Shown: positions 48,207 to 57,913 of the stretch, piece after piece
Layout of the letters: every line of letters begins with the position of its first letter
Numbering within the stretch: position 1 is the first letter of the stretch
NCBI RefSeq assembly: GCF_965279545.1
Contig: NZ_OZ257250.1
Coordinates: 806,001-870,000 of the forward strand
Direction of reading: 5' to 3'
Length of the DNA stretch: 64,000 bases
Origin: Methylibium sp965279545
GTDB lineage: Bacteria > Pseudomonadota > Gammaproteobacteria > Burkholderiales > Burkholderiaceae_C
Notes under the pieces: generated by a model
Database searches by the model: none
What the model saw: the letters and a program-made list of their open reading frames with translations, nothing else
What the model was told of the DNA's origin: nothing
Position numbers and translations under genes: made by a program

Positions 48207-49814
48207 TCAGTTGCTGGTGCCGCCGATCGGCGTGGCCAGGTAGGGGAAGACGTTCAGCAGCGGCACGGTGGCCTGGTCGACGGCGTCGTGCACGGCGGCC
48301 GAGGTCGCGCCGAGCGGCACGCTGGCGGGCTTGCACTGCGACGTGAGGCTCGGGACGCCCGGCACGCTGTTGAGACCCAGCGCGTTGCCATCGCCGTTGA
48401 TCACGCACAGCCCGCCCAGCACCGCGACGAGCGAGATGTCGACCACGTCGTCGTTCGGCCGCCGGCCGTTCGGGTAGCCCGCCAGGTCGACCGCCGCCGA
48501 CAGGTTCTGCGGCCCGCCGACCCGCAGCACCTCGCCGGCCACGCCGAGCCGGTTCTGCTGGGCGCGCGGCACCGGCGCGATGGCCGTGTTCAGGCGCAGC
48601 ATCTCGGCCGGCGTCACGGTGGTGGGCTTGTTCACGCCGGCGATGCCGGTCAGGAACACGGTCGCCAGGTCGGTGCGCGGCAGGTTGGTCGGCGCCAGCG
48701 CGGCGGCATTGCCGCCGGCGAGCACCACGCCGAGCAGCACCGGCAGCGTCGGGTGGGTCACGTAGTCGAGGAACTGCGTGTCGTTCTGCGGCTTGGAGGC
48801 GTTGAACTTGTCCTTGTCCTTCAGGCCGATCACGACCTCGTTGACCAGCGGCATGCCCAGGCGCGAGACCTGCACCCACGGCCCGGCGTTCAGCGAGGCG
48901 GTCTGGTAGCCGGCCTTCGGCGCGCCCGACAGCAACTGGCCCTGGCGCAGGCTGGCGGTGGTCCAGCCGCCGATCACCGGGTCGCTGCCGGCGGTCAGGC
49001 AGTCCTTGTGCACTTCGAGCGCCAGCGTGGTGATGTTCTTGTCGTCGATGGTGTTGGGTGCGGCATTGATGTTGGCCGGGTTCGTGATGAAGCTCGCCGG
49101 CGCATTGACCAGGTCGAAGATCGTGCCGAGGTTGACCGCGAACGGATCCTTGCGCTGACCGACGAAAACCTTGCCGGGCACGCTGCAGCCGGGGATGTTG
49201 ACGCCGTAGACGTGCTTGGCGGCGTAGGCCGGGTAGTCGGCAATCGTCTTGACGCCGATGTTGTCGACCGGCTTGTCGAAGGTGGCGCTGCCGCCGGTCG
49301 CGTTGGTGAGCGAGGCGCGGCTGCCGGAGCGGCGGTCGCCGCGCACGAGGGCGACCGTGAAGGTCTCGGCCACGTTCAGGTTGGCGTCCTTGACGTTGGC
49401 GACGACGCCGGCCTGCGTCAGCGGGATCGACACCATCTTGTCGCCCACCGGGACCTTGACGTCCTTCAGCGCGTTCTGGAAGCGGAACTGGAAGGTGAGG
49501 TCTTCCTTGGCGTCGCCGTTGTTGTCGATGTGGATCTCGTACAGCGCGTTCGGATCCATCTTGAAGTAGTTCGGGCCGCCGTAGGCATCCTGCAGCGGCA
49601 GGTAGTTGGCGATCAGCGTCACGTAGTTCTCGCGGCCGGTCTCGTAACTGCGGAACATGTAGAAGTCCGTCGCATCGACCTTCGGCACGGTCGTGATGAA
49701 CGGCGCTTCGCGATGGCTCGAGGCCAGGGCGGCGCTGCCGGCAGCGGCCAGCGCGCAGGCCACGGCCAGGAGCCGCCGGTTGCCGCCGGTGCGCGGGGGG
49801 GTCAAGGTAAGCAT
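48207..49814 (-). CDS. Exported DUF4331 protein
   Basis: 535 residues. After a signal peptide ending near ALASS the mature chain begins with the hallmark SHREAPFITTVPKVDATD, followed by FYMFRSYETGRENYVTL and a C-terminal NVFPYLATPIGG. Family members are secreted or periplasmic and of unknown function. Start at 49814 (MLTLTPPRTGG) is set by CGAGGAG five bases upstream; a longer frame exists but has no ribosome site. First gene of an operon with a lipoprotein, TPR protein and HupE-like protein. Confidence 0.82.
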   Translation of the reverse strand: MLTLTPPRTGGNRRLLAVACALAAAGSAALASSHREAPFITTVPKVDATDFYMFRSYETGRENYVTLIANYLPLQDAYGGPNYFKMDPNALYEIHIDNNGDAKEDLTFQFRFQNALKDVKVPVGDKMVSIPLTQAGVVANVKDANLNVAETFTVALVRGDRRSGSRASLTNATGGSATFDKPVDNIGVKTIADYPAYAAKHVYGVNIPGCSVPGKVFVGQRKDPFAVNLGTIFDLVNAPASFITNPANINAAPNTIDDKNITTLALEVHKDCLTAGSDPVIGGWTTASLRQGQLLSGAPKAGYQTASLNAGPWVQVSRLGMPLVNEVVIGLKDKDKFNASKPQNDTQFLDYVTHPTLPVLLGVVLAGGNAAALAPTNLPRTDLATVFLTGIAGVNKPTTVTPAEMLRLNTAIAPVPRAQQNRLGVAGEVLRVGGPQNLSAAVDLAGYPNGRRPNDDVVDISLVAVLGGLCVINGDGNALGLNSVPGVPSLTSQCKPASVPLGATSAAVHDAVDQATVPLLNVFPYLATPIGGTSN

Positions 49815-50005
49815 GCTGTCTCCTCGGGTTGCGGTGGGGGCGGGGCAAGGCTCGAACCACCTGGGAGTGCGGTGACGGGCCCTGCAGGAGACGCATACGC
49901 AGGCGCCGCGCGACCGGATGCGGGGGCGAGTCATGCAAGCGACGGCGCTGCCGCGCGTGCGTGCTATCTTGGCCGGCAGAGAACAGTGCCGAACGGAGAT
50001 CCACC

Positions 50006-50788
50006 ATGAGCCATACCATCGACTTGTCGGGCCGCGTTGCCCTGGTGACAGGCGCTTCCGGCGGACTGGGCGCCCAGTTCGCGCTGACGTTGGCCGGTGC
50101 CGGCGCGGCCGTGGTGCTGGCCGGGCGCCGTGTCGAGCGGCTGAAGACCCTGCGCGCGGAGATCGAGGGCCTGGGCGGCGACGCCCATGTCGTCGGTGTC
50201 GACGTGACCGACCGCGACAGCATCTGCTCGGCGGTCGCGCATGCCGAGACCGAATGCGGCGCAATCGACATCCTGGTCAACAATTCCGGCGTCAGCACGA
50301 CGCAGCGACTGATCGACGTGACGCCCGAGGACTACGACTACGTGATGGACACCAACACGCGCGGCGCCTTCTTCGTCGCGCAGGAGGTCGGCAAGCGCAT
50401 GATCGCGCGTGCCAAGGGCTCGGCGCCCGGCACCTTCACCGGCGGGCGCATCGTCAACATCGCGTCGGTGGGCGGCCTGAAGGTGCTCGGGCAGATCGGC
50501 GTGTACTGCATGAGCAAGGCCGCGGTGGTGCACATGACGCGCGCGATGGCGCTCGAGTGGGGCCGCTTCGGGATCAACGTCAACGCGCTGTGCCCGGGCT
50601 ACATCGACACCGAGATCAACCGCCACCACTGGGGCACGGAGCAGGGCAGGAAGCTGGTGGAGATGATGCCGCGCAAGCGCATCGGCCGGCCCAAGGACCT
50701 GGACACCGCGCTGCTGATGCTGTGTGCCAACGAGAGCCATTTCATCAATGGCGCCGTGCTGCAGGCGGACGATGGCTTCGGGGTCTGA
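50006..50788 (+). CDS. Short-chain dehydrogenase/reductase
   Basis: 260 residues, classical SDR. Nucleotide motif TGASGGLG (about 16-23), NNSG at about 93, catalytic Ser in NIASVGG and YCMSK (YxxxK, about 170-174). Probable NAD(P)-dependent oxidoreductase acting on a hydroxyl group; the long FTGGRIVNIAS and GINVNALCPGYIDTEIN blocks match 2-hydroxyacyl-CoA type SDRs, but the substrate is open. The 3' end overlaps the DUF480 gene by 17 bp. Confidence 0.85.
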   Translation: MSHTIDLSGRVALVTGASGGLGAQFALTLAGAGAAVVLAGRRVERLKTLRAEIEGLGGDAHVVGVDVTDRDSICSAVAHAETECGAIDILVNNSGVSTTQRLIDVTPEDYDYVMDTNTRGAFFVAQEVGKRMIARAKGSAPGTFTGGRIVNIASVGGLKVLGQIGVYCMSKAAVVHMTRAMALEWGRFGINVNALCPGYIDTEINRHHWGTEQGRKLVEMMPRKRIGRPKDLDTALLMLCANESHFINGAVLQADDGFGV

Positions 50789-51494
50789 GTCCACCGCGCC
50801 GCAGGGCCCGGGCGCCGATGGCCGGCGCCCCGTGCGCGCTGCGCTGCGCGTGCTGTCACTGATCGAGCAGCGGGTGATCGCGGTGCTGGTCGAGAAGCAG
50901 CACACGGTGGCCGACAGCTACCCGCTGAGCCTGAACGCGCTGCTGCTGGGCTGCAACCAGAAGACGGCGCGCGAGCCGGTGATGAACGCGACCGAGAGCG
51001 AGGTGCTGGCGGCGGTTGACGAGCTCAAGCGCCTGAGCCTGGTGATCGAGGTCAGTGGCAGCCGCGTTGCGCGCTACGAGCACAACCTGCAGCGCGTGCT
51101 GGGCGTGCCGAGCCAGTCGGCGGCGATCGTCGCGCTGCTGATGCTGCGCGGGCCGCAGACCGCGGCCGAGCTGCGTGCCAACACCGAGCGGCTGCACCGC
51201 TTCGCGGACATCTCGTCGGTGGAGGGCTTCCTCGACGAGCTGGTGCAGCGCGAACCACCGCTGGTCGCGAAGCTGCCGCGCGCACCGGGCTCGCGCGAAG
51301 TGCGCTGGGCGCATCTGCTGGGCGGCGCGCCGGAGCCGGCCGGCGCGGCGGCGTCGGCGGCGCCCGAGGACGTCGTGACCCTCGGCGAGATCCATGCGCT
51401 GCGGGCGAACCAGCACCGCCTGCAGACCGAGGTGGTGCTGCTGCGCGCGCAGCTGCAGCGGCTCGCCGCGGAGCTTGGCATCGACCTGTCCTGA
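50772..51494 (+). CDS. YceH-type DUF480 protein
   Basis: 240 residues. The core EQRVIAVLVEKQHTVADSYP (about 34-53), LNALLLGCNQKTAREPVM and LMLRGPQTAAELRANTERLH define DUF480, which folds as two winged helices. Function is unknown, perhaps regulatory. The C-terminal ~40 residues are coiled-coil-like (LRANQHRLQTEVVLLRAQLQ). The ATG at 50772 lies inside the SDR gene; a later GTG before LSLIEQR would also keep the core. Confidence 0.78.
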   Translation: MASGSESTAPQGPGADGRRPVRAALRVLSLIEQRVIAVLVEKQHTVADSYPLSLNALLLGCNQKTAREPVMNATESEVLAAVDELKRLSLVIEVSGSRVARYEHNLQRVLGVPSQSAAIVALLMLRGPQTAAELRANTERLHRFADISSVEGFLDELVQREPPLVAKLPRAPGSREVRWAHLLGGAPEPAGAAASAAPEDVVTLGEIHALRANQHRLQTEVVLLRAQLQRLAAELGIDLS

Positions 51495-51631
51495 GGGGGC
51501 TGCGGGCGGCATTGCGCCGGGGGCCGGGCAGCTTGCCCGCGCCGCGCCGCGAGCGTGCACTTGCCGGGCTTCGTGGTCGACAATTCCGCACCGTCCCGAG
51601 AGGGCGAGACCGGTGCGAACCGACCCTGATC

Positions 51632-53497
51632 ATGTCCACGCGGCGCTTGCAAGTTCGATGGCACATTCTCCTGCGGCACTGCCTGCCCGCCGCCGTGCTG
51701 GCCTGCGGCACCGCACTGGCCGCCGCGCCCGGCGCGGGCCCGACGGCCTGGAGCGGTGACCTGCGGCCGATCACCGCGGAGCAGTGGAATGCGCAGCGCG
51801 CGGCCCACCTGCTCGAACGGGCCGGCTTCGGGGCCACGCCCGAGGAAATCGCGCGCTTCGCGGCGATGACGCCACAGCAGGCGGTGGCAACACTGGTGCG
51901 GCCACAGGCCGTCGACAACAGCCACCTGCCGCCGTTCGATGCGTCGGGCATCCACGAGGCCGGCCTCGAACCCTTTCCCGCGAGCCGGCCGGCAACGACC
52001 GAGGCGGCGCAGCAGCACGGTGAAGCACTCGGCGTGGCGGTCAAGCCCGAAGGCAACCGGCGCCTGCAGCCGGTCGTCAACAAGTTCTTCTACTGGCTGC
52101 GCGCCAGCCGCCTGGAGACGCACCGCGTCGCCTACTGGTGGGCCAACCGCATGCTGCTCACGCACCGGCCGCTGGAAGAGAAGATGGCGCTGTTCTGGCA
52201 CGGCCACTTCGCCACCCACGAGGACAAGGTGCGCGACGCGCGCAAGATGCTGCAGCAGCTCGAGCTGTTCGAGGCGCGCGGGCTCGGCAACTTCCGCGAC
52301 CTGATGATCGGCGTGGCGCAAGGCCCGGCGATGCTGGCCTTCCTCGACGCCGGCGTGAACGTGAAGGGCGCGCCGAACGAGAACTTCGCGCGCGAGATCA
52401 TGGAGATGTTCACCATGGGGGTGGGCAACTACAGCGAGCGCGACATCCGCGAGGCGGCACGTGCCTTCACCGGCTGGAACTCCCGGGACCTGCGCTTCGT
52501 CATCGACGACGCGAAGCACGACGACGGTGAAAAGGAAGTGCTCGGCCGGCGCGGCCGCTTCGATGGCGTGCAAGTGATCGACATCGTCCTCGCCCAGCCG
52601 GTGACGGCCGAGTACCTGGCGGGCCGCATCTACCGCTTCATGGCCCGCGACGAGATCACGCCGCAGTTGCGCCGGCAGCTCGGCGCCGTGCTGCGCGACA
52701 ACCACTACGAGATCGCGCCGCTGCTCGAGACGATCTTCCTGTCGCGCGACTTCTACGGCCCCGACGTGGTGGGCAACCGCATCAAGAGTCCGGTGGAGCT
52801 GGTGGTGTCGACCTACCGCAAGCTCGGCCTCACCGAAGTGCCGGGCGTGCCCGACTTCAACGACGTGACGGGTGCGCTCGGCCAGCACCTGCTGTACCCG
52901 CCCACCGTCGCGGGCTGGGCCTACGGGCGAAGCTGGATCACGCCCGGGCTGCTGATGGAGCGCGGCAACTTCGCGCGCGACGTGCTGTTCCCCGACTTCA
53001 CCGCGCTGCCCACCGATCGCTTTCCGACCCTGGCCACCGGCCTGGAGGTCCGCGCGGTGCATGAACGGATCTCGCGCGGGCTCGACATCACCGCCGCGAC
53101 GGTCCCCGAAGGCAAGGACATGGCAGGCGGCGACGCGATGGCGATGTCGAACCGCATGAGCGACCGCGACGAGGAGTTCAACACCCGCTACGGCAGCTAC
53201 CGCGGCTGGCAGAAGGCGGTCGAGGTGGTGAAGCCGATTCCGCGAACGATGGCCCGCGTCGACCTGTCCGGCATCGTCGTCGCGAGCGGCGGCCAGACCA
53301 CGGCCGATGCGGTCGATGTGCTCGCCCGACGCTTCCTGAGCACGCCCGTCAGTGCCTCGCAGCGCAGTGCCTGGACGGATTTCCTGACGCGCGAGCTGGG
53401 CACCGACCGGATCGCACGCGCCGCGACCTACATGGAGGACGGCCTGCGCATGCTGCTGCACCTGATGCTCGCCAGCCCCGACTACCAGCTCGGATGA
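51632..53497 (+). CDS. Exported DUF1800 protein
   Basis: 621 residues. Signal peptide (about 1-30, LPAAVLACGTALAAAPG) then the DUF1800 core: AAHLLERAGFGATPEEI, RMLLTHRPLEEKMALFWHGH, NFAREIMEMFTMGVGNYSE and AFTGWNSRD. Function unknown; members are nearly always encoded next to a DUF1501 gene, as here. The stop overlaps a five-codon ORF that ends on the DUF1501 start. Confidence 0.85.
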   Translation: MSTRRLQVRWHILLRHCLPAAVLACGTALAAAPGAGPTAWSGDLRPITAEQWNAQRAAHLLERAGFGATPEEIARFAAMTPQQAVATLVRPQAVDNSHLPPFDASGIHEAGLEPFPASRPATTEAAQQHGEALGVAVKPEGNRRLQPVVNKFFYWLRASRLETHRVAYWWANRMLLTHRPLEEKMALFWHGHFATHEDKVRDARKMLQQLELFEARGLGNFRDLMIGVAQGPAMLAFLDAGVNVKGAPNENFAREIMEMFTMGVGNYSERDIREAARAFTGWNSRDLRFVIDDAKHDDGEKEVLGRRGRFDGVQVIDIVLAQPVTAEYLAGRIYRFMARDEITPQLRRQLGAVLRDNHYEIAPLLETIFLSRDFYGPDVVGNRIKSPVELVVSTYRKLGLTEVPGVPDFNDVTGALGQHLLYPPTVAGWAYGRSWITPGLLMERGNFARDVLFPDFTALPTDRFPTLATGLEVRAVHERISRGLDITAATVPEGKDMAGGDAMAMSNRMSDRDEEFNTRYGSYRGWQKAVEVVKPIPRTMARVDLSGIVVASGGQTTADAVDVLARRFLSTPVSASQRSAWTDFLTRELGTDRIARAATYMEDGLRMLLHLMLASPDYQLG

Positions 53498-53511
53498 AGG
53501 ACCTGCAATGA
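53494..53511 (+). other. Five-codon bridging ORF between DUF1800 and DUF1501
   Basis: ATG at 53494 overlaps the DUF1800 stop (ATGA); the ORF MKDLQ ends with TGA at 53509-53511, overlapping the DUF1501 ATG (ATGA). It is the shortest case of the stop/start bridging seen at other junctions. CAAGGACC-type bases leave little room for a strong ribosome site, so hand-over from upstream is plausible. Confidence 0.4.
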
Positions 53512-54722
53512 CCCCGTCATCTCCCACGCCCGCGCTCACGCGTCGCGCCCTGCTGCGGGCCGGCCTCGGCAGCCTCGCCGTGCCGGCACCGTTCGGCGGG
53601 ATCGCGCGGGCCGCGGCACCGGCGCGCGACAACCGCATCCTGGTGGTGCTGGAAATGTCGGGCGGCAACGACGGCCTGAACACCGTCGTGCCCTATGCCG
53701 ACGACACCTACTACCGGCTGCGGCCGACCCTCGGCATCCCGGCCAAGCGGCTGCGGCGGATCGACGACCACCACGGCTTCAACCCCGGCCTGGCGGGCTT
53801 CGAGCGCCTCTACAAGGACGGCCGGCTCGCCATCGTGCACGGCTGCGGCTACGACAAGCCGAACTTCTCGCACTTCGCGTCGATGGCCTACTGGCACACC
53901 GCCGCGCCCAACAGCGGCGAGGAATACGGCTGGGTCGGCCGCCTGGCCGACGCGATGCGGCCCGACGGCGCCAGCAATTTCATCGTCAACATCGATTCGA
54001 CGCAGTCGCTCGCGGTGCGCAGCCGGCGCCACACGCCGGTGGTGTTCGACGATCCCGGGAAGTTCGTCCGCGAGGGCTTCTTCGAACAGCGCGGCCTGAT
54101 CGACCGGGTCGACGACGGCGACGCTGCAGAGAGCGGCAACCGCCGCTACCTGCGCGAGATCGCCCGCGGCGCGCGCGATGCCTCCGAGCTGGTGCGCCAG
54201 GCCTGCTCGAAGTACTCGACGCCGGTCGACTACGGCATCCTGCCGGTCGACCTGCCGAAGGTCGCGGCGCTGATCGACGCCGGCCTGCCGACGCGCCTGT
54301 ACTACGTGGCCTACCGCAACAATGCCTTCGACACCCATGTGCACCAGGCCGACCTGCACCAGCGGCTGCTGACCTACGTGTCCGACGGCGTGCTGGGCTT
54401 CATGCGCGACATGGAGCGCATCGGCCGTGCCGACGACGTGGTGCTGATGGCGTTCTCGGAGTTCGGCCGGCGCGTGCCCGAGAACACCAGCCTCGGCACC
54501 GACCACGGCACCGCCGGGCCGATGTTCATCGTCGGCAAGCCGGTCAAGGGCGGGCAGTACGGCCAGCCGGTCAGCCTGGCCGAGCGCACGCCCGACGACA
54601 ACCTGCTGCACACCACCGACTTCCGCCGCGGCTATGCCACCGTGATGAGCGGCTGGCTCGGCAGCCCGGACACGCAGGCCTTGCTGCGTGGGCCGTTCGA
54701 GCCCTTCCCCGTGTTCGGGTGA
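53508..54722 (+). CDS. Exported DUF1501 protein
   Basis: 404 residues. N-terminus TRRALLRAGLGSLAVPAPFG looks like a twin-arginine export signal. The core has ILVVLEMSGGNDGLNTVVPY (about 44-63), LAIVHGCGYDKPNFSHFASM and FSEFGRRVPENTSLGTDHGT, giving the sulfatase/alkaline-phosphatase-like set of Asp, Ser and His. Function unknown. Paired and coupled with DUF1800. Confidence 0.85.
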   Translation: MTPSSPTPALTRRALLRAGLGSLAVPAPFGGIARAAAPARDNRILVVLEMSGGNDGLNTVVPYADDTYYRLRPTLGIPAKRLRRIDDHHGFNPGLAGFERLYKDGRLAIVHGCGYDKPNFSHFASMAYWHTAAPNSGEEYGWVGRLADAMRPDGASNFIVNIDSTQSLAVRSRRHTPVVFDDPGKFVREGFFEQRGLIDRVDDGDAAESGNRRYLREIARGARDASELVRQACSKYSTPVDYGILPVDLPKVAALIDAGLPTRLYYVAYRNNAFDTHVHQADLHQRLLTYVSDGVLGFMRDMERIGRADDVVLMAFSEFGRRVPENTSLGTDHGTAGPMFIVGKPVKGGQYGQPVSLAERTPDDNLLHTTDFRRGYATVMSGWLGSPDTQALLRGPFEPFPVFG

Positions 54723-54849
54723 GCGGCACTTCGGTGCCGTATCGACGCCCGGAGCCCCGAGTGCACATCGACCGGCTCGAGGCGATCGGCTGCGCGCCCG
54801 ACCCGAAGGGCGCCGGGCCGCTGCCTTGGCGCGCCGGCGGGCGCGGTCC

Positions 54850-55884
54850 TCAGCCGAGGGCCACGGCTGCCGACCCGGCCGTGCCGCCGCGGATCGGTCG
54901 CAGCGCCGCGACGAACTGCTGCGTCGCGCGCGCCCACGAATACTGCTCGCCGTGGTGGCGCACCGCGTCGCGCGGAAGCCGCAGCGCGGCCAGGCAGGCC
55001 TCGCGCAGGTCGGTGTGCAGCACGCCGCCCGGCGAGTTCCCGACCACATCGATCGGCCCCGGCACCGGGAAGGCGGCGACCGGCGTGCCGCAGGCCATGG
55101 CCTCGGCCATCACCAGGCCGAAGGTGTCGGTGAGGCTGGGAAACACCATCACGTCGGCCGTGCGGTAGAGCGTTGCCAGGGCGGGCCCGTCGAGCACGCC
55201 GAACCAGCGCACGCCGGGGTAGCGCGACATGAGGCGTGTGCGCTCGGGGCCTTCGCCGGCGATCCATTTTTCGCCCGGCAGGTCGAGTTTGAGGAAGGCG
55301 TCGACCTGCTTCTCGATGGCAATGCGGCCGACGTACAGGAACACCGGCCCGGTCGGTCGCGGCAGGCGATCGCCATCGGCGCTGAACAGGCTCAGATCGA
55401 CACCGCGCGACCACCAGCGCGCATGGTGGAAGCCGCGGGCGCGCAAGTCGTCGACGATGGCCGGCGTCGGTGTCAGCGTGCCCAGCCCGGCGTTGTGGAA
55501 GCGCCTGAGCAGCGCGTAGCTCCACGCCGTGGGCAGCCGCGTGCGGGCGTGCAGGTACTCGGGAAAGCGGCTGTGGTACGCGGTGGTGAACGGCCAGCCG
55601 CGCGAACGGGCGACCGAGCGCGCCAGCCAGCCGAGCGGCCCCTCGGTGGCGATGTGCAGGCAGTCGGGTGCGAAGTCGTCGATGCGCCGCGCGACGCCGG
55701 CGCGCGTGGTCAGCGCCAGCTCGATCTCGGGGTAGCTGGGGCAGGGCATGCTGCGAAAGCCCTGCGGCGACAGCAATGCCACCTCGTGGCCGAGCTTGTG
55801 CAGTTCGCGCCGCGTCATCTTGAGCGTGCGCACCACGCCGTTGACCTGCGGCTCCCAGGCGTCGGTGACGATCATCAGTTTCAT
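54850..55884 (-). CDS. Glycosyltransferase family 4 (mannosyltransferase-like)
   Basis: 344 residues, GT-B fold. N-terminal MKLMIVTDAWEPQVNGVVRT is typical of MgtA/SQD2-like GT4 enzymes; the donor-site motif GVLDGPALATLYRTADVMVF then SLTDTFGLVMAEAMACGTPV supplies the E-x7-E. It probably glycosylates a lipid or glycan using a nucleotide-sugar such as GDP-mannose. The start overlaps the stop of the LplT-like transporter gene by ATGA, hinting at a lipid-related job. Confidence 0.85.
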   Translation of the reverse strand: MKLMIVTDAWEPQVNGVVRTLKMTRRELHKLGHEVALLSPQGFRSMPCPSYPEIELALTTRAGVARRIDDFAPDCLHIATEGPLGWLARSVARSRGWPFTTAYHSRFPEYLHARTRLPTAWSYALLRRFHNAGLGTLTPTPAIVDDLRARGFHHARWWSRGVDLSLFSADGDRLPRPTGPVFLYVGRIAIEKQVDAFLKLDLPGEKWIAGEGPERTRLMSRYPGVRWFGVLDGPALATLYRTADVMVFPSLTDTFGLVMAEAMACGTPVAAFPVPGPIDVVGNSPGGVLHTDLREACLAALRLPRDAVRHHGEQYSWARATQQFVAALRPIRGGTAGSAAVALG

Positions 55885-57149
55885 GCGTTTTCCGGTGTCG
55901 CGTTCGGGGGTGGCGCGGCGCGGCGCGTCTGGCGACGGTGCAGCGTGGTGATCGATGCCATCGCCAGCGCCACGAAGGCGCCGAAGGCCCAGATCAGCAG
56001 CGGCAGCGGCAGATCGGTCGCGGCGAGTGCGGCATAGAGCGCCAGCAGCGCCAGCACGCCCAGGTTCTCGCTGAAGTTCTGCACCGCGATCGAGCGGCCG
56101 GCGCTCAGCAGTGCGTGGCCGCGCTGCTGCAGCAGCGCATTCATCGGCACGACGAAGAAGCCGGCCAGGGCGCCGACCGCCGCCAGCAGCGGCCCGGCCG
56201 CGGCGGGCTGGTCGAACACGGTCATCCACGGCACCAGCAGTCCCATCGCGATGCCCAGCGGCAGCACCCGGGTCGCGCATTGCAGCGTCAGCCAGCGCCC
56301 GGCCGCGACCGCGCCGGCGATCAGGCCCAGCGCCGTGACCGCCTGCAGTCCCGCCGCCTGGTGCAGGCCGAGCCCGAGCGACTCCTCGGCCCAGCGCAGC
56401 ACGACGAACTGCAGCGTCGCGCCGACGCCCCAGAACAGCGTGGTCACCGCGAGCGAGACGCGGCCCAGCGGGTCGCTCCACAGCGCGCGGTTGTCGGCGC
56501 AGAACTGGCGCAGCAGCCGGCCCGGCGGCACGCTCGGGTAGCGCGCGCCGCTGTCGGGGATGCACAGGTTGAGCAGTGCCGCCAGCGCGAACAGCAGCAA
56601 GACCGCCAGCAGCGCCGGCAGCAGCCGCGTGCCGCCGGCGCCGGCCAGTGCCAGCAGCGGCGGTGCCCACTGCGTGGCACTCAGCGCCGGCGGGCTGACC
56701 AGCAGGCCACCGAGTGCGGTGCCGAGCAGGATGGCGCCGACCGTGCACGCCTCGATCCAGCCGTTGGCGGCCACCAGCTGCCGGGCCGGCAGCAGTTCCG
56801 TGATCAGCCCGTACTTGGCGGGCGCATAGGCCGCCGCGCCGATGCCGGCCAGCGCGAAGGCGAGCAGCGGGTTGCCGCCGGCCAGGATGAAGGCGCAGGC
56901 AAGCGCCTTCAGGCCATTGCTGGCGAGCATCACCCGCGCCTTGGGCCAGGCGTCGGCCAGCGCGCCGACGAAGGGGGCGAGCAGCACGAAGGCCAGCGTG
57001 AAGCCGAGCTTGAGCAGCGGTGCCCACCATGGCGGCGCGTCCAGCTCGTCCAGGCGGGCGATGGTGACGATCAGCAGTGCGTTGTCGGCGAGCCCCGAGA
57101 CGAACTGCGCGGCGATGAGGGCGTAGAAGCCGGAGGGCACGGAGCGCAC
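55881..57149 (-). CDS. LplT-like MFS transporter
   Basis: 422 residues, about 12 membrane helices. LplT family features: FYALIAAQFVSGLADNALLI (N-terminus), AYAPAKYGLITELLPARQLV (about 107-126) and PMNALLQQRGHALLSAGRSI. LplT flips lysophospholipids inward for re-acylation by Aas; no Aas gene is adjacent, the partner here being a glycosyltransferase coupled by ATGA. Confidence 0.83.
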   Translation of the reverse strand: MRSVPSGFYALIAAQFVSGLADNALLIVTIARLDELDAPPWWAPLLKLGFTLAFVLLAPFVGALADAWPKARVMLASNGLKALACAFILAGGNPLLAFALAGIGAAAYAPAKYGLITELLPARQLVAANGWIEACTVGAILLGTALGGLLVSPPALSATQWAPPLLALAGAGGTRLLPALLAVLLLFALAALLNLCIPDSGARYPSVPPGRLLRQFCADNRALWSDPLGRVSLAVTTLFWGVGATLQFVVLRWAEESLGLGLHQAAGLQAVTALGLIAGAVAAGRWLTLQCATRVLPLGIAMGLLVPWMTVFDQPAAAGPLLAAVGALAGFFVVPMNALLQQRGHALLSAGRSIAVQNFSENLGVLALLALYAALAATDLPLPLLIWAFGAFVALAMASITTLHRRQTRRAAPPPNATPENA

Positions 57150-57270
57150 GCGGGCGCCGGCAGACGCCGGCCAGCGGATTGGACGGCGCGCAGGTTGTGC
57201 CGGTGTGACGGTTCAGTGACCGGCGTGTGTCGACACCGGGACATCGACGGGTGGGGCCGGCCCCGCGCGC

Positions 57271-57900
57271 TCAGCCGCGCACCAGCTTGTTCACCAGCTC
57301 CGGCGTGCTGCCGGCGCCGTACTTGCGCAGCAGGCGCGCGCGGTAGATGTCGACGGTGCGGTGGCTCACGCCGAGCACCTTGCCGATCTGCTTGCTGGTC
57401 TGGCCTTCGATCAGCAGGGCCGCGACTTCCCGCTCGCGGGTGGTGAGTCCGGCGCGGCCGGCCGGTGTGAGCGGCCGCTGCGAGGACAGGTCCTCGAAGC
57501 TCCAGATGCCGGCTTCGTGCGGCGTGTCGCGGTTCAGCGCGCGGCCCATCACATGGCACCAGAACAGCTCGCCGCGCGGGTTGCCGGGTTCGCGCTTCAT
57601 GATGCGGTCGTCGGCGTAGCGGCCCTGGCGGTCGAGCTTGAGCAGGATGCGCGCGCCGGTGCGCTCGAACTCGTCGCGGCTCGGGTAGAGCACTTCGAAG
57701 GACTGGCCGATCAGCGCCTCGCGCGGCGTGCGAAAGATCTCGGCGACCACCTGGTTGCAATCGACGATCATGCGGTGGCGCGACAGCACCAGCCCGACCG
57801 GTGCCAGCTCGAAGGCGCTGCGGTGGTCGACTGCCGGCTCGTCGGGCGCGGCGCGGCGGTTCGGGATGCGCTTGCGGGGCGCGCGGGCAGGGCTAGTCAT
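57271..57900 (-). CDS. PAS-LuxR transcriptional regulator
   Basis: 209 residues. A PAS domain (about 28-140, FELAPVGLVLSRHRMIVDCN and ARILLKLDRQGRYADDR) is joined to a LuxR/FixJ helix-turn-helix (LTTREREVAALLIEGQTSKQ, about 149-168; VSHRTVDIYRARLLRKYG). There is no phosphoreceiver domain, so the signal should enter through PAS. The gene is divergent from scoAB; a perfect inverted repeat stands 14 bp before its ATG, probably its operator. Confidence 0.87.
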   Translation of the reverse strand: MTSPARAPRKRIPNRRAAPDEPAVDHRSAFELAPVGLVLSRHRMIVDCNQVVAEIFRTPREALIGQSFEVLYPSRDEFERTGARILLKLDRQGRYADDRIMKREPGNPRGELFWCHVMGRALNRDTPHEAGIWSFEDLSSQRPLTPAGRAGLTTREREVAALLIEGQTSKQIGKVLGVSHRTVDIYRARLLRKYGAGSTPELVNKLVRG

Positions 57901-57913
57901 TGCTTAGGCGATT

